DNA of 64,000 nt, from positions 1 through 64,000 of the forward strand of contig PKXY01000034.1 in the NCBI GenBank assembly GCA_003132505.1. The letters are read 5' to 3'. The notes under the pieces were generated by a model, which was not told where the DNA came from, ran no database searches, and saw only the letters and a list, made by a program, of their open reading frames with translations. Position 1 is the stretch's first letter. Every line of letters starts with the position of its first letter. Shown in pieces: positions 35,544 to 45,310 of the stretch. The position numbers and the translations under genes are program-made. Source of the DNA: Solirubrobacterales bacterium (GTDB lineage: Bacteria; Actinomycetota; Thermoleophilia; Solirubrobacterales; Solirubrobacteraceae).

Positions 35544-37559
35544 ATGCGGCCGCTGCGGTTGAATGCTGACGTTAGACGGGCGTCTTCCTTCATCGCCAGG
35601 CGCAGCCGAGAAACGCGGGCTGCGCTCGCTGCGCGGCGTCCGTTTGCGGGTGTCGCAGCCCGTCTGAACGCCACGGATATCGCGCTGGCCATTGTCGTCG
35701 CGTTCGCCGGCGTGTTCTACGAATGGACCGCGCAAACCTCGGTTTCGGGGCCTTCGCTGACGTCGGTGTACTACCTGCTCGCTGGGGCGCTGCTTCACCT
35801 CCATACATATCTGCCGCTCCACGTGCCGGCCGGCCTGGCAGCGCTCGCGGACCCCTACAACACGGCTGCGAACGGGCCGTTCGTAGGCGGCCGGCTACAC
35901 GATCTCGCCTACTACCACGGTCACTTCTATTCGCCTTGGGGACCGGTGCCGGCGATCGCGCTCTATCTCCCGCTTCGCTTGCTCGGCATCCAGCTGACTG
36001 ATGCGAACGCGGTTGCGGTCTTTTCGATCCTCGCGCTCCTGTTCAGCGTCCTGCTGCTGCGGTTCCTCGTGCGCCGATTCGTGCCAACGGCCCGCGGCTG
36101 GACGGTGGTGGTCGGCGCCTGCGCGTTGGCGTTTGCCACGGCGATTCCATTCGTGCTGCGCCGCCCGGCGATCTACGAGGCGGACATCTCGAGCGGGGCG
36201 TGCTTCGCAATGGCGGCGCTTTACCTGCTCGCGCGCGGTCTGTTCGACCGCGCGCGACCGCGAACTGGGTTACTCGCCGGCGCGAGTCTGCTCGCCGGAC
36301 TCGCAGCGTCGCGTCCGCCGTTGCTGCTCCTCGGGCCTCTACTCGTTACCGCGGCGGTCTTCGTTGGCAGACAGCGAGGCACCCCGCGATCGGCGCGGCG
36401 ACGGATCGCCACGGCGCTGCTTGGACCATGGGTCCTGTGCGTCATCCTGCTCGCGGCCTACAACACCCAGCGCTTTGGCTCGCCGACCCAGTTCGGCTCC
36501 AAATACCAGTTGAACGGAAGCTTCGATCAATACACGCAGCCGACCTTCCAGCTGTCCTTCATCGAGCCGGGGCTCTACAACTATTTGCTTGACCCGCCGC
36601 GGCTCGCGCTGACGTTTCCTCACGTATTTCTCCCGCCGCCGCCGGCCTACCCGGGCACGTTGCCGTCCGACTACACCTTCATCGAACCGACCGGTGGGAT
36701 CCTGCCAATGGCCCCGATCGTGCTATTCGCAGCGGCTGCGCCGCTGTTCTGGCGTCGACGTAAGCAGCTGGGCGGCGAGCTACCGCTGATCGTTGCGGCA
36801 CTCTGGCTGTTGGCTGTGGGTGTCATGGTCGGCCTCGCGTTCACGATCTGGGGGACGACCGAGCGCTTTGAAGTGGATTTCGACCTGTTCTTGATCCTGG
36901 CCGGGGTGCTCGGCTGGATCGGCTTGCTGCCAACGCTCCGCGGGCGCCTGCGACGGCGCCTCGCGACGATCTGCGGTGTCGCCGCGATCATCTGGAGTTG
37001 CTTCACAGGCGTGGCGGTCAGCTTCACCGGTTACTACAACCTGCTCGACGTGCTCCATCCCGGGCTGTTCGCCGACCTCGAGGATCTCACGGGTCCGTTG
37101 GCGACGCTTCCGACGATGCTGCTCGGCCACCCGGTGCTCGCGCGCGTCCAGAGCCCCGCGCCGGTTGCCTACGCGCCGACCAACTACACGACCTTTGGCG
37201 AGGGTCGATCGAGCACCTCGCTTGGCGAGGGCCCTGTGACGCTCGTCGTGCTGGCGCCCGGCGCCGAGAGCCTCGCGCTCGAGGCCACAGTGGTCCGCGG
37301 GTCAGTCCTACCGGCGAGCGCGCCGCTCCGGATCGTGGTGCGATCGCCGGGACGTCGCGCGATCACCATGCCCGTGCAGCCGGGCTTGGTGTTTCTGCCG
37401 ATCCATGTCGGCTGGGGGCTCAACCGCATCGAGCTCGGTCTCGCCGGCGCACACCCACGGGGCATCGTCATCGGAATCGACGATCTCGTGCTGCATTCAC
37501 GACCCGATCACCACGGCGTTGGGTCTGCGAAGCGGCGCGACGGCCATCCGAAGGCGTGA
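35544..37559 (+). CDS. Large integral membrane protein, probable GT-C glycosyltransferase
   Basis: About 671 residues. A basic N-terminal tail precedes roughly ten to twelve membrane helices (about 55-510), with an outside loop after the first helix pair (PYNTAANGPFVGGRLHDLAY, then YYHGHFYSPWGPVPA) where GT-C enzymes place their acidic site. The last 150 residues are soluble and beta-rich (TLVVLAPGAESLALEATVV, GLNRIELGLAGAH), perhaps a carbohydrate-binding sandwich. A similar plan is seen in the protein at 55619. It probably transfers sugars from lipid carriers on the outer face; no family name can be given with confidence. It ends 2 bp before the convergent flippase gene. Confidence 0.75.
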   Translation: MRPLRLNADVRRASSFIARRSRETRAALAARRPFAGVAARLNATDIALAIVVAFAGVFYEWTAQTSVSGPSLTSVYYLLAGALLHLHTYLPLHVPAGLAALADPYNTAANGPFVGGRLHDLAYYHGHFYSPWGPVPAIALYLPLRLLGIQLTDANAVAVFSILALLFSVLLLRFLVRRFVPTARGWTVVVGACALAFATAIPFVLRRPAIYEADISSGACFAMAALYLLARGLFDRARPRTGLLAGASLLAGLAASRPPLLLLGPLLVTAAVFVGRQRGTPRSARRRIATALLGPWVLCVILLAAYNTQRFGSPTQFGSKYQLNGSFDQYTQPTFQLSFIEPGLYNYLLDPPRLALTFPHVFLPPPPAYPGTLPSDYTFIEPTGGILPMAPIVLFAAAAPLFWRRRKQLGGELPLIVAALWLLAVGVMVGLAFTIWGTTERFEVDFDLFLILAGVLGWIGLLPTLRGRLRRRLATICGVAAIIWSCFTGVAVSFTGYYNLLDVLHPGLFADLEDLTGPLATLPTMLLGHPVLARVQSPAPVAYAPTNYTTFGEGRSSTSLGEGPVTLVVLAPGAESLALEATVVRGSVLPASAPLRIVVRSPGRRAITMPVQPGLVFLPIHVGWGLNRIELGLAGAHPRGIVIGIDDLVLHSRPDHHGVGSAKRRDGHPKA

Positions 37560-37561
37560 AC

Positions 37562-39052
37562 CTACGCCGTGGGCTCGGCGTTGGCCCGCAGCCGCACGAT
37601 GTCCAGCAACTCCCGCGGAACCACTCTCAGCGCAACGATTGCGATCGCCAGCACCGTCGAGCCGATGACGGCCGATAGCGCCGAGGAGACGGGAAGGACG
37701 AGCGCCACAACGAACGCAACCGCTAGCGCAACCAGGGTTCGTGCCGTCACGCCGAGTGTCGGGCGCAGCTCGGGATGGGTGCTCAGCAGTGTCAGGGCGT
37801 AGGCAGTGGCGAGTACGACCTCGAGGGTTAGGCTTGCGATCGCGGCACCACGCGCTCCATACGCCGGGATCAGCGCCGCGCACAGCACGATCGCCAGCGC
37901 AACCACGCCGGCGTTGAGCACGATCAGCGCGCGGTACATGCGCACGGCGAGTAGCGCGAACGCAAACACGGCGGCAAGGAACGTCGCGGTCACGCCGGCG
38001 CCGAGGATGCCCAGGACCGTGGCGCTGCCGCTGTAGCCGCCGCCGCCCATCACGCGCACCGCAAACGGGGCACCCGTCACCACCAGTAGCGAGAACCAGC
38101 CCCCGAGCAGCAGGTTGCCCTCGAGCAGCCGCTGGAGCGCGTAGCGCAAACGGCTGCGGTCGTCGCGCGCCGCTCGCAGCAGGATCGGGAAGGCCGAGCC
38201 GACCAGCAGCAGCGGGATGCCGTTGACGACGCTCAGGATCCGAAAGGCGAGGCTGAAGACGCCCACTGCGTGGCCGTTCGCGATCAGCGACATGACGACC
38301 ACGACGATCTGGAAATAGATCGCTCCCAGCGCCGTCGCCGCCGCAAAGACCGCCGACTGCGCGAGCAGCGGCCGCCACCGGCGCAGCGCAAACGACGGTC
38401 GGATCGACACCTGGCGCCGGACCAGCGTCGCCGTTATCGCGACGGTCGCCACATAGGCTGCGACGGCCGCGGCGAAGAACGGGAGCAACGACGCCCCGAG
38501 CACGACGAGCAGGACGAGGCCGGCGGCCGTTACGGCCGGACCGACGAAGTCGAGTACCGCGAGCCACGGAAGGCGCAGCGCGGCGGTCAGCGGCACCGAC
38601 AGCGTCACCTGGAGATTGGCGAGCACGAGACCCACGGCTGCGATCGCGGTGCCGGCGATCACGACACGGGGATAGCCGGCGAGCGCCGTGAACAGGATCG
38701 CGCCGAGCCCGCCGGCGACGCTGAGCGCGATGCGCATGCCGAGCAGACTTCCCATCAGTGCGTTGCGCTCGCGCTCGCCACGGCTGCTGAACTCGCGCAC
38801 GCCAAGGTTTGCGATGCCGCCCTCGGTCAGCGCGGCGACGATCAGCAGCAGAGACGTGACCGTGACGTAGTGGCCGTAGTTCGTCGCGTGCAGATGACGT
38901 GTGACAAACGGCGTCGCGGCGATGCTCGCCGCCACGGCGCCGAGATAGGCGAGCATCCGCAGCCCGCCGCCGCGCAGAAACAGCCCGCCCGCCTCGCGTG
39001 AGTCGAGCATGTCGAAGTCTGGAGATGAGGCTGGCTCCGATTCGCCCGACAT
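37562..39052 (-). CDS. Polysaccharide flippase (Wzx-like), copy 1
   Basis: A 496-residue MOP-superfamily transporter with about 14 helices. Typical parts are GGLRMLAYLGAVAASIAATPFVTRHL, TEGGIANLGVREFSSRGERE, IVVVVMSLIANGHAVGVFSLAFRIL and VGSAFPILLRAARDDRSRL. It would flip undecaprenyl-linked repeat units across the membrane. It is alike in length and motifs to the second copy at 41888-43372. ATG at 39052 was chosen as the start of the family-like region; a longer frame to 39166 overlaps the divergent gene. Confidence 0.87.
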   Translation of the reverse strand: MSGESEPASSPDFDMLDSREAGGLFLRGGGLRMLAYLGAVAASIAATPFVTRHLHATNYGHYVTVTSLLLIVAALTEGGIANLGVREFSSRGERERNALMGSLLGMRIALSVAGGLGAILFTALAGYPRVVIAGTAIAAVGLVLANLQVTLSVPLTAALRLPWLAVLDFVGPAVTAAGLVLLVVLGASLLPFFAAAVAAYVATVAITATLVRRQVSIRPSFALRRWRPLLAQSAVFAAATALGAIYFQIVVVVMSLIANGHAVGVFSLAFRILSVVNGIPLLLVGSAFPILLRAARDDRSRLRYALQRLLEGNLLLGGWFSLLVVTGAPFAVRVMGGGGYSGSATVLGILGAGVTATFLAAVFAFALLAVRMYRALIVLNAGVVALAIVLCAALIPAYGARGAAIASLTLEVVLATAYALTLLSTHPELRPTLGVTARTLVALAVAFVVALVLPVSSALSAVIGSTVLAIAIVALRVVPRELLDIVRLRANAEPTA

Positions 39053-39125
39053 CGGGCGAGTGTCCCAGAGCGCACGGCCGTAGTAGGGTCCGCGCGCGAG
39101 TCGGGTGCTGCACCTGCTCGCTGCG

Positions 39126-39995
39126 ATGGCCGACCTGACCCTGTTCACGATCCCAAAGGGGTTCACCGACCCCCACGTGTCGCTGATTCAGCGCAACGCC
39201 CTCGCGAGCTGGCAGCGGCTCGCGCCCGCGGTCGAGGTCCTGGTGCTGGGGGACGATCCGGGCGTCGGCGAGGCGGCGAGCCAAGCCGGTGCGATCCACA
39301 TCGCGGACGTGGCGAGCAACGAGCTGGGAACCCCGCTGCTCGACTCGGCGTTTCGTGTGGCGGCGGCCCGCGCGTCCGGCGAGCTGCTCTGCTATGTCAA
39401 CGCGGATATCGTCCTGCTCGATGACTTTCTTGCCGCGGTGCGGCGGCTGCCGCGTGACCCCTACCTGGCGATCGGGCGGCGTTGGGATTGCGATCTAGAC
39501 ACGCTGCTCGATTTCGCCGCGGGTGACGCCTCGCTACGTGCCTGGGCGACTCACGAGGGTGCGCTGGACGAGGGCCGGGGAAGCGACTACTTCGTGTTCC
39601 GCCGCGACACCGATTTCGGCCTGCCGCCGTTTGCCGTCGGACGGCCGGGCTGGGATAACTGGATGATCGGCCGTGCCCTGCGGCTCGGTTTGCCGGTCAT
39701 CGACATGACCGAGAGCGTCGTCGCGATACACCAGAACCATGGTTACGGTCACGTCGCGAAGGCGGCGGGGCCGGCTTGGGAGGGGGCTGAGGCGGAGCGT
39801 AATCGCCAACTCGCCGGAGGATTCGACCGCTATATCCACAGCCCGTACAACGCCACCCTTCTGCTCGGCTCGGATCGAATGCGCCGCGCGCGCTCGCGCA
39901 AGCATCTCCGAGCCAAGATCGAGGCGTTCGTCGCGCTGCGACCGATCGCGAGGCCACTGCACCGACTGATCCGGCTGATTCGTCGGAGCAAATGA
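39126..39995 (+). CDS. GT-A-fold glycosyltransferase-like protein
   Basis: About 289 residues. It opens with LTLFTIPKGFTDPHVSLIQR, then VEVLVLGDDPGVGEAA, a conserved ASGELLCYVNADIVLLDDFL with the Asn-Ala-Asp metal-type motif, and VGRPGWDNWMIGRALRLGLPVIDMT and AIHQNHGYGHV, both usual in small GT-A enzymes. The C-terminus is basic. Its stop overlaps the following FkbM gene as ATGA. GTG at 39105 is an alternative start. It is probably a glycosyltransferase of the glycan cluster; donor unknown. Confidence 0.72.
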   Translation: MADLTLFTIPKGFTDPHVSLIQRNALASWQRLAPAVEVLVLGDDPGVGEAASQAGAIHIADVASNELGTPLLDSAFRVAAARASGELLCYVNADIVLLDDFLAAVRRLPRDPYLAIGRRWDCDLDTLLDFAAGDASLRAWATHEGALDEGRGSDYFVFRRDTDFGLPPFAVGRPGWDNWMIGRALRLGLPVIDMTESVVAIHQNHGYGHVAKAAGPAWEGAEAERNRQLAGGFDRYIHSPYNATLLLGSDRMRRARSRKHLRAKIEAFVALRPIARPLHRLIRLIRRSK

Positions 39996-40801
39996 ACCGC
40001 GCGCTCCAACGCGTGGCTGGTAGCAGGGCCGTCATGCCGGCGACAGCGCGGGTGATCTGCGCGCGTCTGGTGCGCGAGTCGCCGCGGTTCTTCGCCGGCG
40101 AACTGCTGCGACCCAGCGGAATGCGTACCTACCATCTGCAGGAGAACGGCTTGCGTGTCGCGATCCGCCATCGGGCAGATGACGCGGCCACGCTAGCGGA
40201 GGTCTTCTACCACCGCTGGTATGACCCTCCGGCGGACGTCGCGCGGACGATCGGCGAACCGCGCGCGGTCCTCGACCTCGGAGCCAACATCGGCATGTTC
40301 GGGGTGCTGTCGATCGCGCGCTGGCCGGGTTCGAAGATCGTCGGCTATGAGCCGGACACAGCGAACGCCGCCGTGCACGAGCGCACGATCGCGCTCAATG
40401 GCCTCGGTCATCGCTGGAGCCTTGTCGCGGCAGCCGCCGGGCCGCGAGATGACGAGGTTCACTTCGCCGGTGGACTCGGCGCCTCCTCGCACGTGATCGA
40501 CGCACGCAAAGATGCCACCCCGGGGGGAATTGTCGTCGCGCAGCGCGACGTGATGGGGGCGATCGCAACGGCGGACCTCGTGAAGATCGACATCGAGGGC
40601 GGAGAGTGGCAGATCCTCGGCGACCCGCGCTTCGCCGCCGACCCGCCGCGTGCGCTGGTCATGGAGTATCACCCTGAAGGGTGTCCGGACAGCGATCCGC
40701 GGGCTGCCGCTGAACGCGCGCTCGCGGCGGCCGGTTTGCGCACGGCGTTGATCTGGCAAAACGACGATGGCGTTGGAATGCTCTGGGCCTGGCGGCCCTG
40801 A
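39992..40801 (+). CDS. FkbM-family SAM methyltransferase, copy 1
   Basis: A 269-residue FkbM-type methyltransferase with AVLDLGANIGMFGVLSIARWPG (SAM site), VGYEPDTANAAVHERTIALNG, ADLVKIDIEGGEWQIL and ALVMEYHPEGCPD. FkbM enzymes O-methylate sugars or polyketide parts. It closely resembles the protein at 44443-45309, sharing LRVA(I/L)RHR, the SAM site and the C-terminal MLW.WR. It is coupled to the GT-A gene before it. A GGCCTGGCGGCC 12-mer at its 3' end is repeated at 40807-40818 in the gap to the convergent gene. Confidence 0.87.
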   Translation: MNRALQRVAGSRAVMPATARVICARLVRESPRFFAGELLRPSGMRTYHLQENGLRVAIRHRADDAATLAEVFYHRWYDPPADVARTIGEPRAVLDLGANIGMFGVLSIARWPGSKIVGYEPDTANAAVHERTIALNGLGHRWSLVAAAAGPRDDEVHFAGGLGASSHVIDARKDATPGGIVVAQRDVMGAIATADLVKIDIEGGEWQILGDPRFAADPPRALVMEYHPEGCPDSDPRAAAERALAAAGLRTALIWQNDDGVGMLWAWRP

Positions 40802-40820
40802 TAGGCGGCCTGGCGGCCGG

Positions 40821-41795
40821 CTAGAAATCGGCAGTCGACTCGCTGGCTGGGACTGTTGCGTGCCGCGTCGAGCGATACCAATCGACGGTCCGCTCGAGAC
40901 CGGCTCGCAGGGGAGTGCTGGCGCGGAATCCGAACTCCCGCTCGGCCCGTGAAGTATCCAGCCAGCGGCGCGGCTGACCGTCCGGCTTCGTGTGATCCCA
41001 CACGATCTCGCCGGAGAACCCGACGAGCTCGGCGATCAGCTTGGTCAGCGCAGAGATCGAGATCTCCTGTCCGGAGCCGAGGTTGACGGGTTCCCCGCCT
41101 GAGTAGCGCGCGGCGGCCGCGACAATGCCCGCAGCGGCGTCGTCAACGTAGAGAAACTCGCGGGACGCCGCTCCGGTCCCCCAACAGACGATTGAGTGCG
41201 CGTCGCTCTCGAGCGCCTCTTCGCACTTCCTGATCAATGCGGGAATCACGTGCGATGTTCGCTCGTCGAAGTTGTCGCCTGGACCGTAGAGATTCACCGG
41301 CAGCAGATAGATCCCCTCGAAGCCGTATTGCTGGCGGTAGGCCTGCAACTGGACGAGCAGCATCTTCTTGGCGAGGCCGTACGGAGCATTCGTTTCCTCG
41401 GGGTACCCGTTCCAGAGATCCTCCTCTCTAAACGGCGCCGGGGCGTACTTGGGGTAGGCGCAGACCGTTCCGACGCACACAAAACGCTCCACGCCGACCC
41501 GGCGGCTCTCCTCGATCAGCTGGATGCCCATCGTGGCGTTGTCATAGAAAAACGAGCCGGGCGTCGCCATGTTCGCGCCGATCCCACCGACGACCGCAGC
41601 GAGATGCACGACGACGTCGGGGCGCGCATCGCCGAGCGCCGTGCGGATCGCCTCGCGTTCACGCAGGTCGCACTCGGCGGAGCGAGGCGCGATGACGTCG
41701 GCGACATCGTGATTCGCAAGCTCCCTGATCACCTGCGTGCCGAGAAACCCCGAGCCGCCGGTGACCAGCACGCGCTTACCGGCCAAGAAATCCAC
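40821..41795 (-). CDS. fcl: GDP-L-fucose synthase
   Basis: A 324-residue SDR of the WcaG/Fcl type. It has [20 protein letters not shown], the family's [16 protein letters not shown], the catalytic [15 protein letters not shown] with Cys kept and Thr where many have Ser, and [16 protein letters not shown] (Tyr-x-x-x-Lys). It also has [23 protein letters not shown]. It epimerises and reduces GDP-4-keto-6-deoxymannose, the Gmd product, to GDP-L-fucose. The partner gmd is 19 kb away in the same cluster. GTG at 41795 is the first start before the NADP motif; the open frame goes on to 41915. Confidence 0.9.
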   Translation of the reverse strand: MDFLAGKRVLVTGGSGFLGTQVIRELANHDVADVIAPRSAECDLREREAIRTALGDARPDVVVHLAAVVGGIGANMATPGSFFYDNATMGIQLIEESRRVGVERFVCVGTVCAYPKYAPAPFREEDLWNGYPEETNAPYGLAKKMLLVQLQAYRQQYGFEGIYLLPVNLYGPGDNFDERTSHVIPALIRKCEEALESDAHSIVCWGTGAASREFLYVDDAAAGIVAAAARYSGGEPVNLGSGQEISISALTKLIAELVGFSGEIVWDHTKPDGQPRRWLDTSRAEREFGFRASTPLRAGLERTVDWYRSTRHATVPASESTADF

Positions 41796-41887
41796 CCGGT
41801 CATGGTATCGACCGGCCCAGGCAGCGCCGGCCGTCGGCTCCCGTACGCTTGCGAGCCAGGTTCTCCGCGAGAGGACGCCGCGTCGAC

Positions 41888-43372
41888 ATGGCGATCGATT
41901 CCGAGCTGAGCGCACCCGTACCCGATCTGCTGGATATGCCGGCCGCTGGACCGACGGCGATCCGCGGCAGCCTCCTTCGTACGGCAGGCTACTTAGTCGG
42001 AATCCTCCTGAGCCTCGTAGCGGTGCCGTTGCTGTTCGCGCATCTTGGTGACGCCAACTACGGCCGCTACACCATCGTGATCGCGATGGTCACCGTCGTG
42101 CAGGGCGTGACGGACGTGGGACTCGGGCAAATCGGGGTGCGCGAATACGCGACGCGCTCGGGGAGCGACCGCGACCGTCTGATGCGCAATCTCCTCGGGG
42201 TTCGGATCGTGTTGACAACCGTCGGGGTCTCGCTCGCCGTCGCCTTCGCCGCGTTGGCGAATTACGGGCACGCCGTGTTACTCGGCACCGTCGCCGCCGG
42301 GGTCGGCATGGTGCTCGCCGTCGCGCAGGGCACATTTGCATTGCCGCTCGCTGCGCGGCTGAAGCTGGGCTGGGTTACGGCGCTCGATCTGCTGCGGCAA
42401 GTTCTCAGTGTCGCCGGAATCGTGATCCTGGTGTTGGTCGGCGCCGGCCTGCTTCCGTTTCTGACGATTTCGGTGCCAGTCGGATTGATCGTGCTCGCCG
42501 CTACGCTCGTGCTCGTCTCGGGGACGATGCCGATGCGCCCGGGGTTTGAGCGTGCCGAGTGGAGTCCGTTGATTCGCGCCGTACTCCCGTTCGCTGCGGC
42601 AATCGTGGTCGCCACTCTGTACCTGCGGATCACCGTGGTGCTCGCGTCGCTGCTGACGACGCACAAGCAGATCGGCTATTACGGCATCTCCTTTCAGGTG
42701 ATCTCAGTGCTGATCGGGATCCCAGCGCTGACCGTCGGATCGACCCTGCCGATCCTTGCTCGCGCCGCTCGCGACGATCAGGACCGACTCGGCTACGTAC
42801 TCGCGCGGCTGTTCGAGGTGATGCTGATCGTTGGCGTCGGGCTTGGGCTGGCGCTCGCGCTCGGTGCCGCATTTGTGATCCACGTCCTGACCGCGGGTAA
42901 GGGGGCGCCGGCGGTCGTTGTGCTGCAGATCCAATCGCTTGCGATCTTGACCCAGTTCGTCGGCTCAGCGGCGGGCTATGGGCTGTTGGCGCTGCGCCGC
43001 TATCGCGCGATGCTGGTGATCACAGCGATCGGGTTGTTCGTCAGCGTGGGATTGACTTTCGCGCTCGTGCCGATCCTTCAGGCGCGGGGTGCAGCCGCGG
43101 CGTTTACGGCGGGGGAGGTTGTCGTGATGACCCTCTCGTTTGCCTTCCTCCGGCTGGCGCCGGGACATGGCAGGCTCACGGCGCGCGTCCCGGCACGCGT
43201 GTTGCTCGCCGCGCTGGTGGCTGGCTGCGTGATCCTCGTTCCGGGCCTGACGAGCTTCTCCGAGGCGGCGATCGCCGGCGTCGTCTACATCGGGGTGCTC
43301 GTTGCTTCGCGCGCAATTCCGATCGAGCTAGCGCACGCGTTACTCCGGCGGGCTCCCCCGTCGAGTCCGTGA
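41888..43372 (+). CDS. Polysaccharide flippase (Wzx-like), copy 2
   Basis: A 494-residue MOP-type flippase with the same helix plan as copy 1. Matching segments are [60 protein letters not shown] and [25 protein letters not shown] lies about 14 nt before the ATG at 41888, and the conserved part begins soon after it. It is followed by a GT-A gene and a second FkbM gene, mirroring the order around copy 1. Confidence 0.87.
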   Translation: MAIDSELSAPVPDLLDMPAAGPTAIRGSLLRTAGYLVGILLSLVAVPLLFAHLGDANYGRYTIVIAMVTVVQGVTDVGLGQIGVREYATRSGSDRDRLMRNLLGVRIVLTTVGVSLAVAFAALANYGHAVLLGTVAAGVGMVLAVAQGTFALPLAARLKLGWVTALDLLRQVLSVAGIVILVLVGAGLLPFLTISVPVGLIVLAATLVLVSGTMPMRPGFERAEWSPLIRAVLPFAAAIVVATLYLRITVVLASLLTTHKQIGYYGISFQVISVLIGIPALTVGSTLPILARAARDDQDRLGYVLARLFEVMLIVGVGLGLALALGAAFVIHVLTAGKGAPAVVVLQIQSLAILTQFVGSAAGYGLLALRRYRAMLVITAIGLFVSVGLTFALVPILQARGAAAAFTAGEVVVMTLSFAFLRLAPGHGRLTARVPARVLLAALVAGCVILVPGLTSFSEAAIAGVVYIGVLVASRAIPIELAHALLRRAPPSSP

Positions 43373-43492
43373 GGCGCAAGCGCTGGCTCAGGCGAACGCG
43401 GCCACCGACGCGGACGGCGGAGCGCTCGGGCGGCATGTCGCGGAGACTAACGAGCCGCGCAACGGTCGAGTCTGAACAGTTGATGCGCCGAC

Positions 43493-43498
43493 TAAGCT
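43493..43498 (+). promoter_or_regulatory. -10 element TAAGCT
   Basis: TAAGCT ends 9 nt before the ATG at 43508 in a 135-bp gap that holds no other gene. Confidence 0.4.
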
Positions 43499-43507
43499 GG
43501 CACGAGC

Positions 43508-44443
43508 ATGACTCGCGAGGCACCAGGCGCGCCCACCGAGCCGGTGGCGGTGGCGCTGTTCGCCTACCGCCGCCCCGAGCAGCTAGCGCGCACTCTGGCC
43601 TGTTTGCGCGACGCGGGCGTCGAGCGGCTGTACGTGTTCTCCGATGGCCCGCGCGATAGCGCGGCCGCTGACGATGTGCAGCGGGTCCGCGAACTGGTGT
43701 CCTCGCTCGACTGGATCGAGCCGGTGACGGTTGCGCGGGCAGAGAACCTCGGGCTGAGCGAGTCGATCCGCTCCGGATTGGATCAGTTGTTCGAGGTCCA
43801 CGACGAATTGATCATCATCGAGGATGACGTCTGTGTAGCGCCGGAGTTTTACGACTACGCGTGCCGCGCGCTGAGCCACTACGCCAGCGCTGAGCGTGTC
43901 GCCGGGATCACCGGTCTGCGCTATCCGTTCAACAGGCGGGCCTTTGACGGCTACTCATTCGACGTCTTCCTGTCGCCGCGCTTCTCATCCTGGAGCTGGG
44001 CGACTTGGAAGGGGCGCTGGAGCGGGTTCGGCTTCGATCTGGCGTCGCTGCGCCGCGAGATCGCGGCGAGCGCCACGTTCCGCCCGCAGCGCGCCGGCGC
44101 TGATCTGCCCGGCATGGTCGACGGCGCCGTCTTCGCCGAAACACTGACCGGATCGTGGGACGTGGTGTGTGCAACGAACATGCTCCTCCACGGCCAGTAC
44201 TTCGTCACTCCGACGTGGAACATGGTGGAAAATACCGGCCTGTCGGAGGGAACCCACTTCAGCGCGCCGCCGCCGTGGCAGTTGACCTGGGAGCGCGAGC
44301 ACCGGCCGCACGGCCCCATCCGCTTCGCGCCGGTCGAGGAGTACGAGCCGATTCTGCGCGACTATTTGCGGTTCTTCGGCCCGAGCCGTGCGCGCATGGT
44401 TCGCGACCGCTTGAGCGCGGCGACGAGGCGGTTGGTGCCTTAG
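43508..44443 (+). CDS. GT-A-fold glycosyltransferase (GT2/GNT-I-like)
   Basis: A 311-residue protein with AVALFAYRRPEQLARTLACL, LYVFSDGPRDSAA, LGLSESIRSGLDQLFEVHDE and LIIIEDDVCVAPEFYDYACR, in which Glu-Asp-Asp is the metal site as in GNT-I-like enzymes. Later comes FLSPRFSSWSWATWKGRW. It is likely to add a sugar to the glycan. The FkbM gene after it starts with GTG on the last base of its stop codon. Confidence 0.8.
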   Translation: MTREAPGAPTEPVAVALFAYRRPEQLARTLACLRDAGVERLYVFSDGPRDSAAADDVQRVRELVSSLDWIEPVTVARAENLGLSESIRSGLDQLFEVHDELIIIEDDVCVAPEFYDYACRALSHYASAERVAGITGLRYPFNRRAFDGYSFDVFLSPRFSSWSWATWKGRWSGFGFDLASLRREIAASATFRPQRAGADLPGMVDGAVFAETLTGSWDVVCATNMLLHGQYFVTPTWNMVENTGLSEGTHFSAPPPWQLTWEREHRPHGPIRFAPVEEYEPILRDYLRFFGPSRARMVRDRLSAATRRLVP

Positions 44444-45309
44444 TGGCACTGCGTGTGCGTGCCCGCACCGTATCGATGCTGCGACGTATTGCCGGCGAGC
44501 CGGCGTTTCCGCCGCGGGGGCGGATGGTCTCTCCCTGGAGCCTTTTCGTCTTACGGGAACTCCTGCGTCGCCGCGGCACGCGTGTCTATCGCGCGCGGGA
44601 GAGCGGTCTGCGCGTCGCGCTCCGCCACCGCACTGGTGACGCCGCGACGCTGACCGAGATCTTCTATCTGCGCTATTACGACCCGCCGAAGGAAGTTGCG
44701 CGCGTGATTGGAGAGCCTCGGACCATCCTCGACCTCGGCGCAAACGTCGGGCTGTTCGGTGCTTTCGCCGCTGCCCGCTGGCCATCCGCAACGATCGTCT
44801 CCTACGAGCCTGATCCAGACAACGTCGCCGTGCACGCGCGGACAGTCGCCGCGAACGGACTCGGCAATCGCTGGTCGCTCGTGCCAGCGGCCGCCGGGAC
44901 GAGCGACCACGCGGTGCGATTTGTCGCCGGCCTCGAGGCGCTCTCACACGTCGTCAACGGCGGCGCCGGCGAGCCGGCGAGGGAAATCACTGTCCCGATG
45001 CGCGACGTCCTACCGGAGATCTGCTCGGCCGATCTCGTCAAGCTGGATATCGAAGGTGGTGAATGGGACATCCTTCTGGATCCGCGCCTCAAGTTCGATC
45101 CTCCGCGCGCGATCGTGCTCGAGTGCCATCCGCGGAACTGCCCGGAGCCCGACGCGCCCGCGCTCGCCGAGCGGGCGCTGCGCGAAGCCGGTTTGACCAC
45201 CGCAACGATCTGGACGCGAGACGACGGCCACGCGATGCTCTGGGGATGGCGGCGCGTGCCGTCGAGCCCGTTGCCCGTGGATGAGCCCCGCCACACGCAG
45301 ACCGTCTGA
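44443..45309 (+). CDS. FkbM-family SAM methyltransferase, copy 2
   Basis: A 288-residue FkbM methyltransferase: TILDLGANVGLFGAFAAARWPS, VSYEPDPDNVAVHARTVAANG, ADLVKLDIEGGEWDIL and AIVLECHPRNCPE. The whole chain parallels the copy at 39992-40801. GTG at 44443 overlaps the preceding stop (taGtg); ATG at 44476 is the alternative. A GT4 gene starts 1 bp after its stop, so it belongs to a plus-strand run. Confidence 0.87.
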   Translation: MALRVRARTVSMLRRIAGEPAFPPRGRMVSPWSLFVLRELLRRRGTRVYRARESGLRVALRHRTGDAATLTEIFYLRYYDPPKEVARVIGEPRTILDLGANVGLFGAFAAARWPSATIVSYEPDPDNVAVHARTVAANGLGNRWSLVPAAAGTSDHAVRFVAGLEALSHVVNGGAGEPAREITVPMRDVLPEICSADLVKLDIEGGEWDILLDPRLKFDPPRAIVLECHPRNCPEPDAPALAERALREAGLTTATIWTRDDGHAMLWGWRRVPSSPLPVDEPRHTQTV

Positions 45310-45310
45310 C

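Noticed and set aside
40786-40818. 12-bp repeat GGCCTGGCGGCC at 40786-40797 and 40807-40818
   Set aside because: Short GC-only repeat at the end of the FkbM gene; each copy gives only a 4-bp stem, so it was not called a terminator or attachment site.
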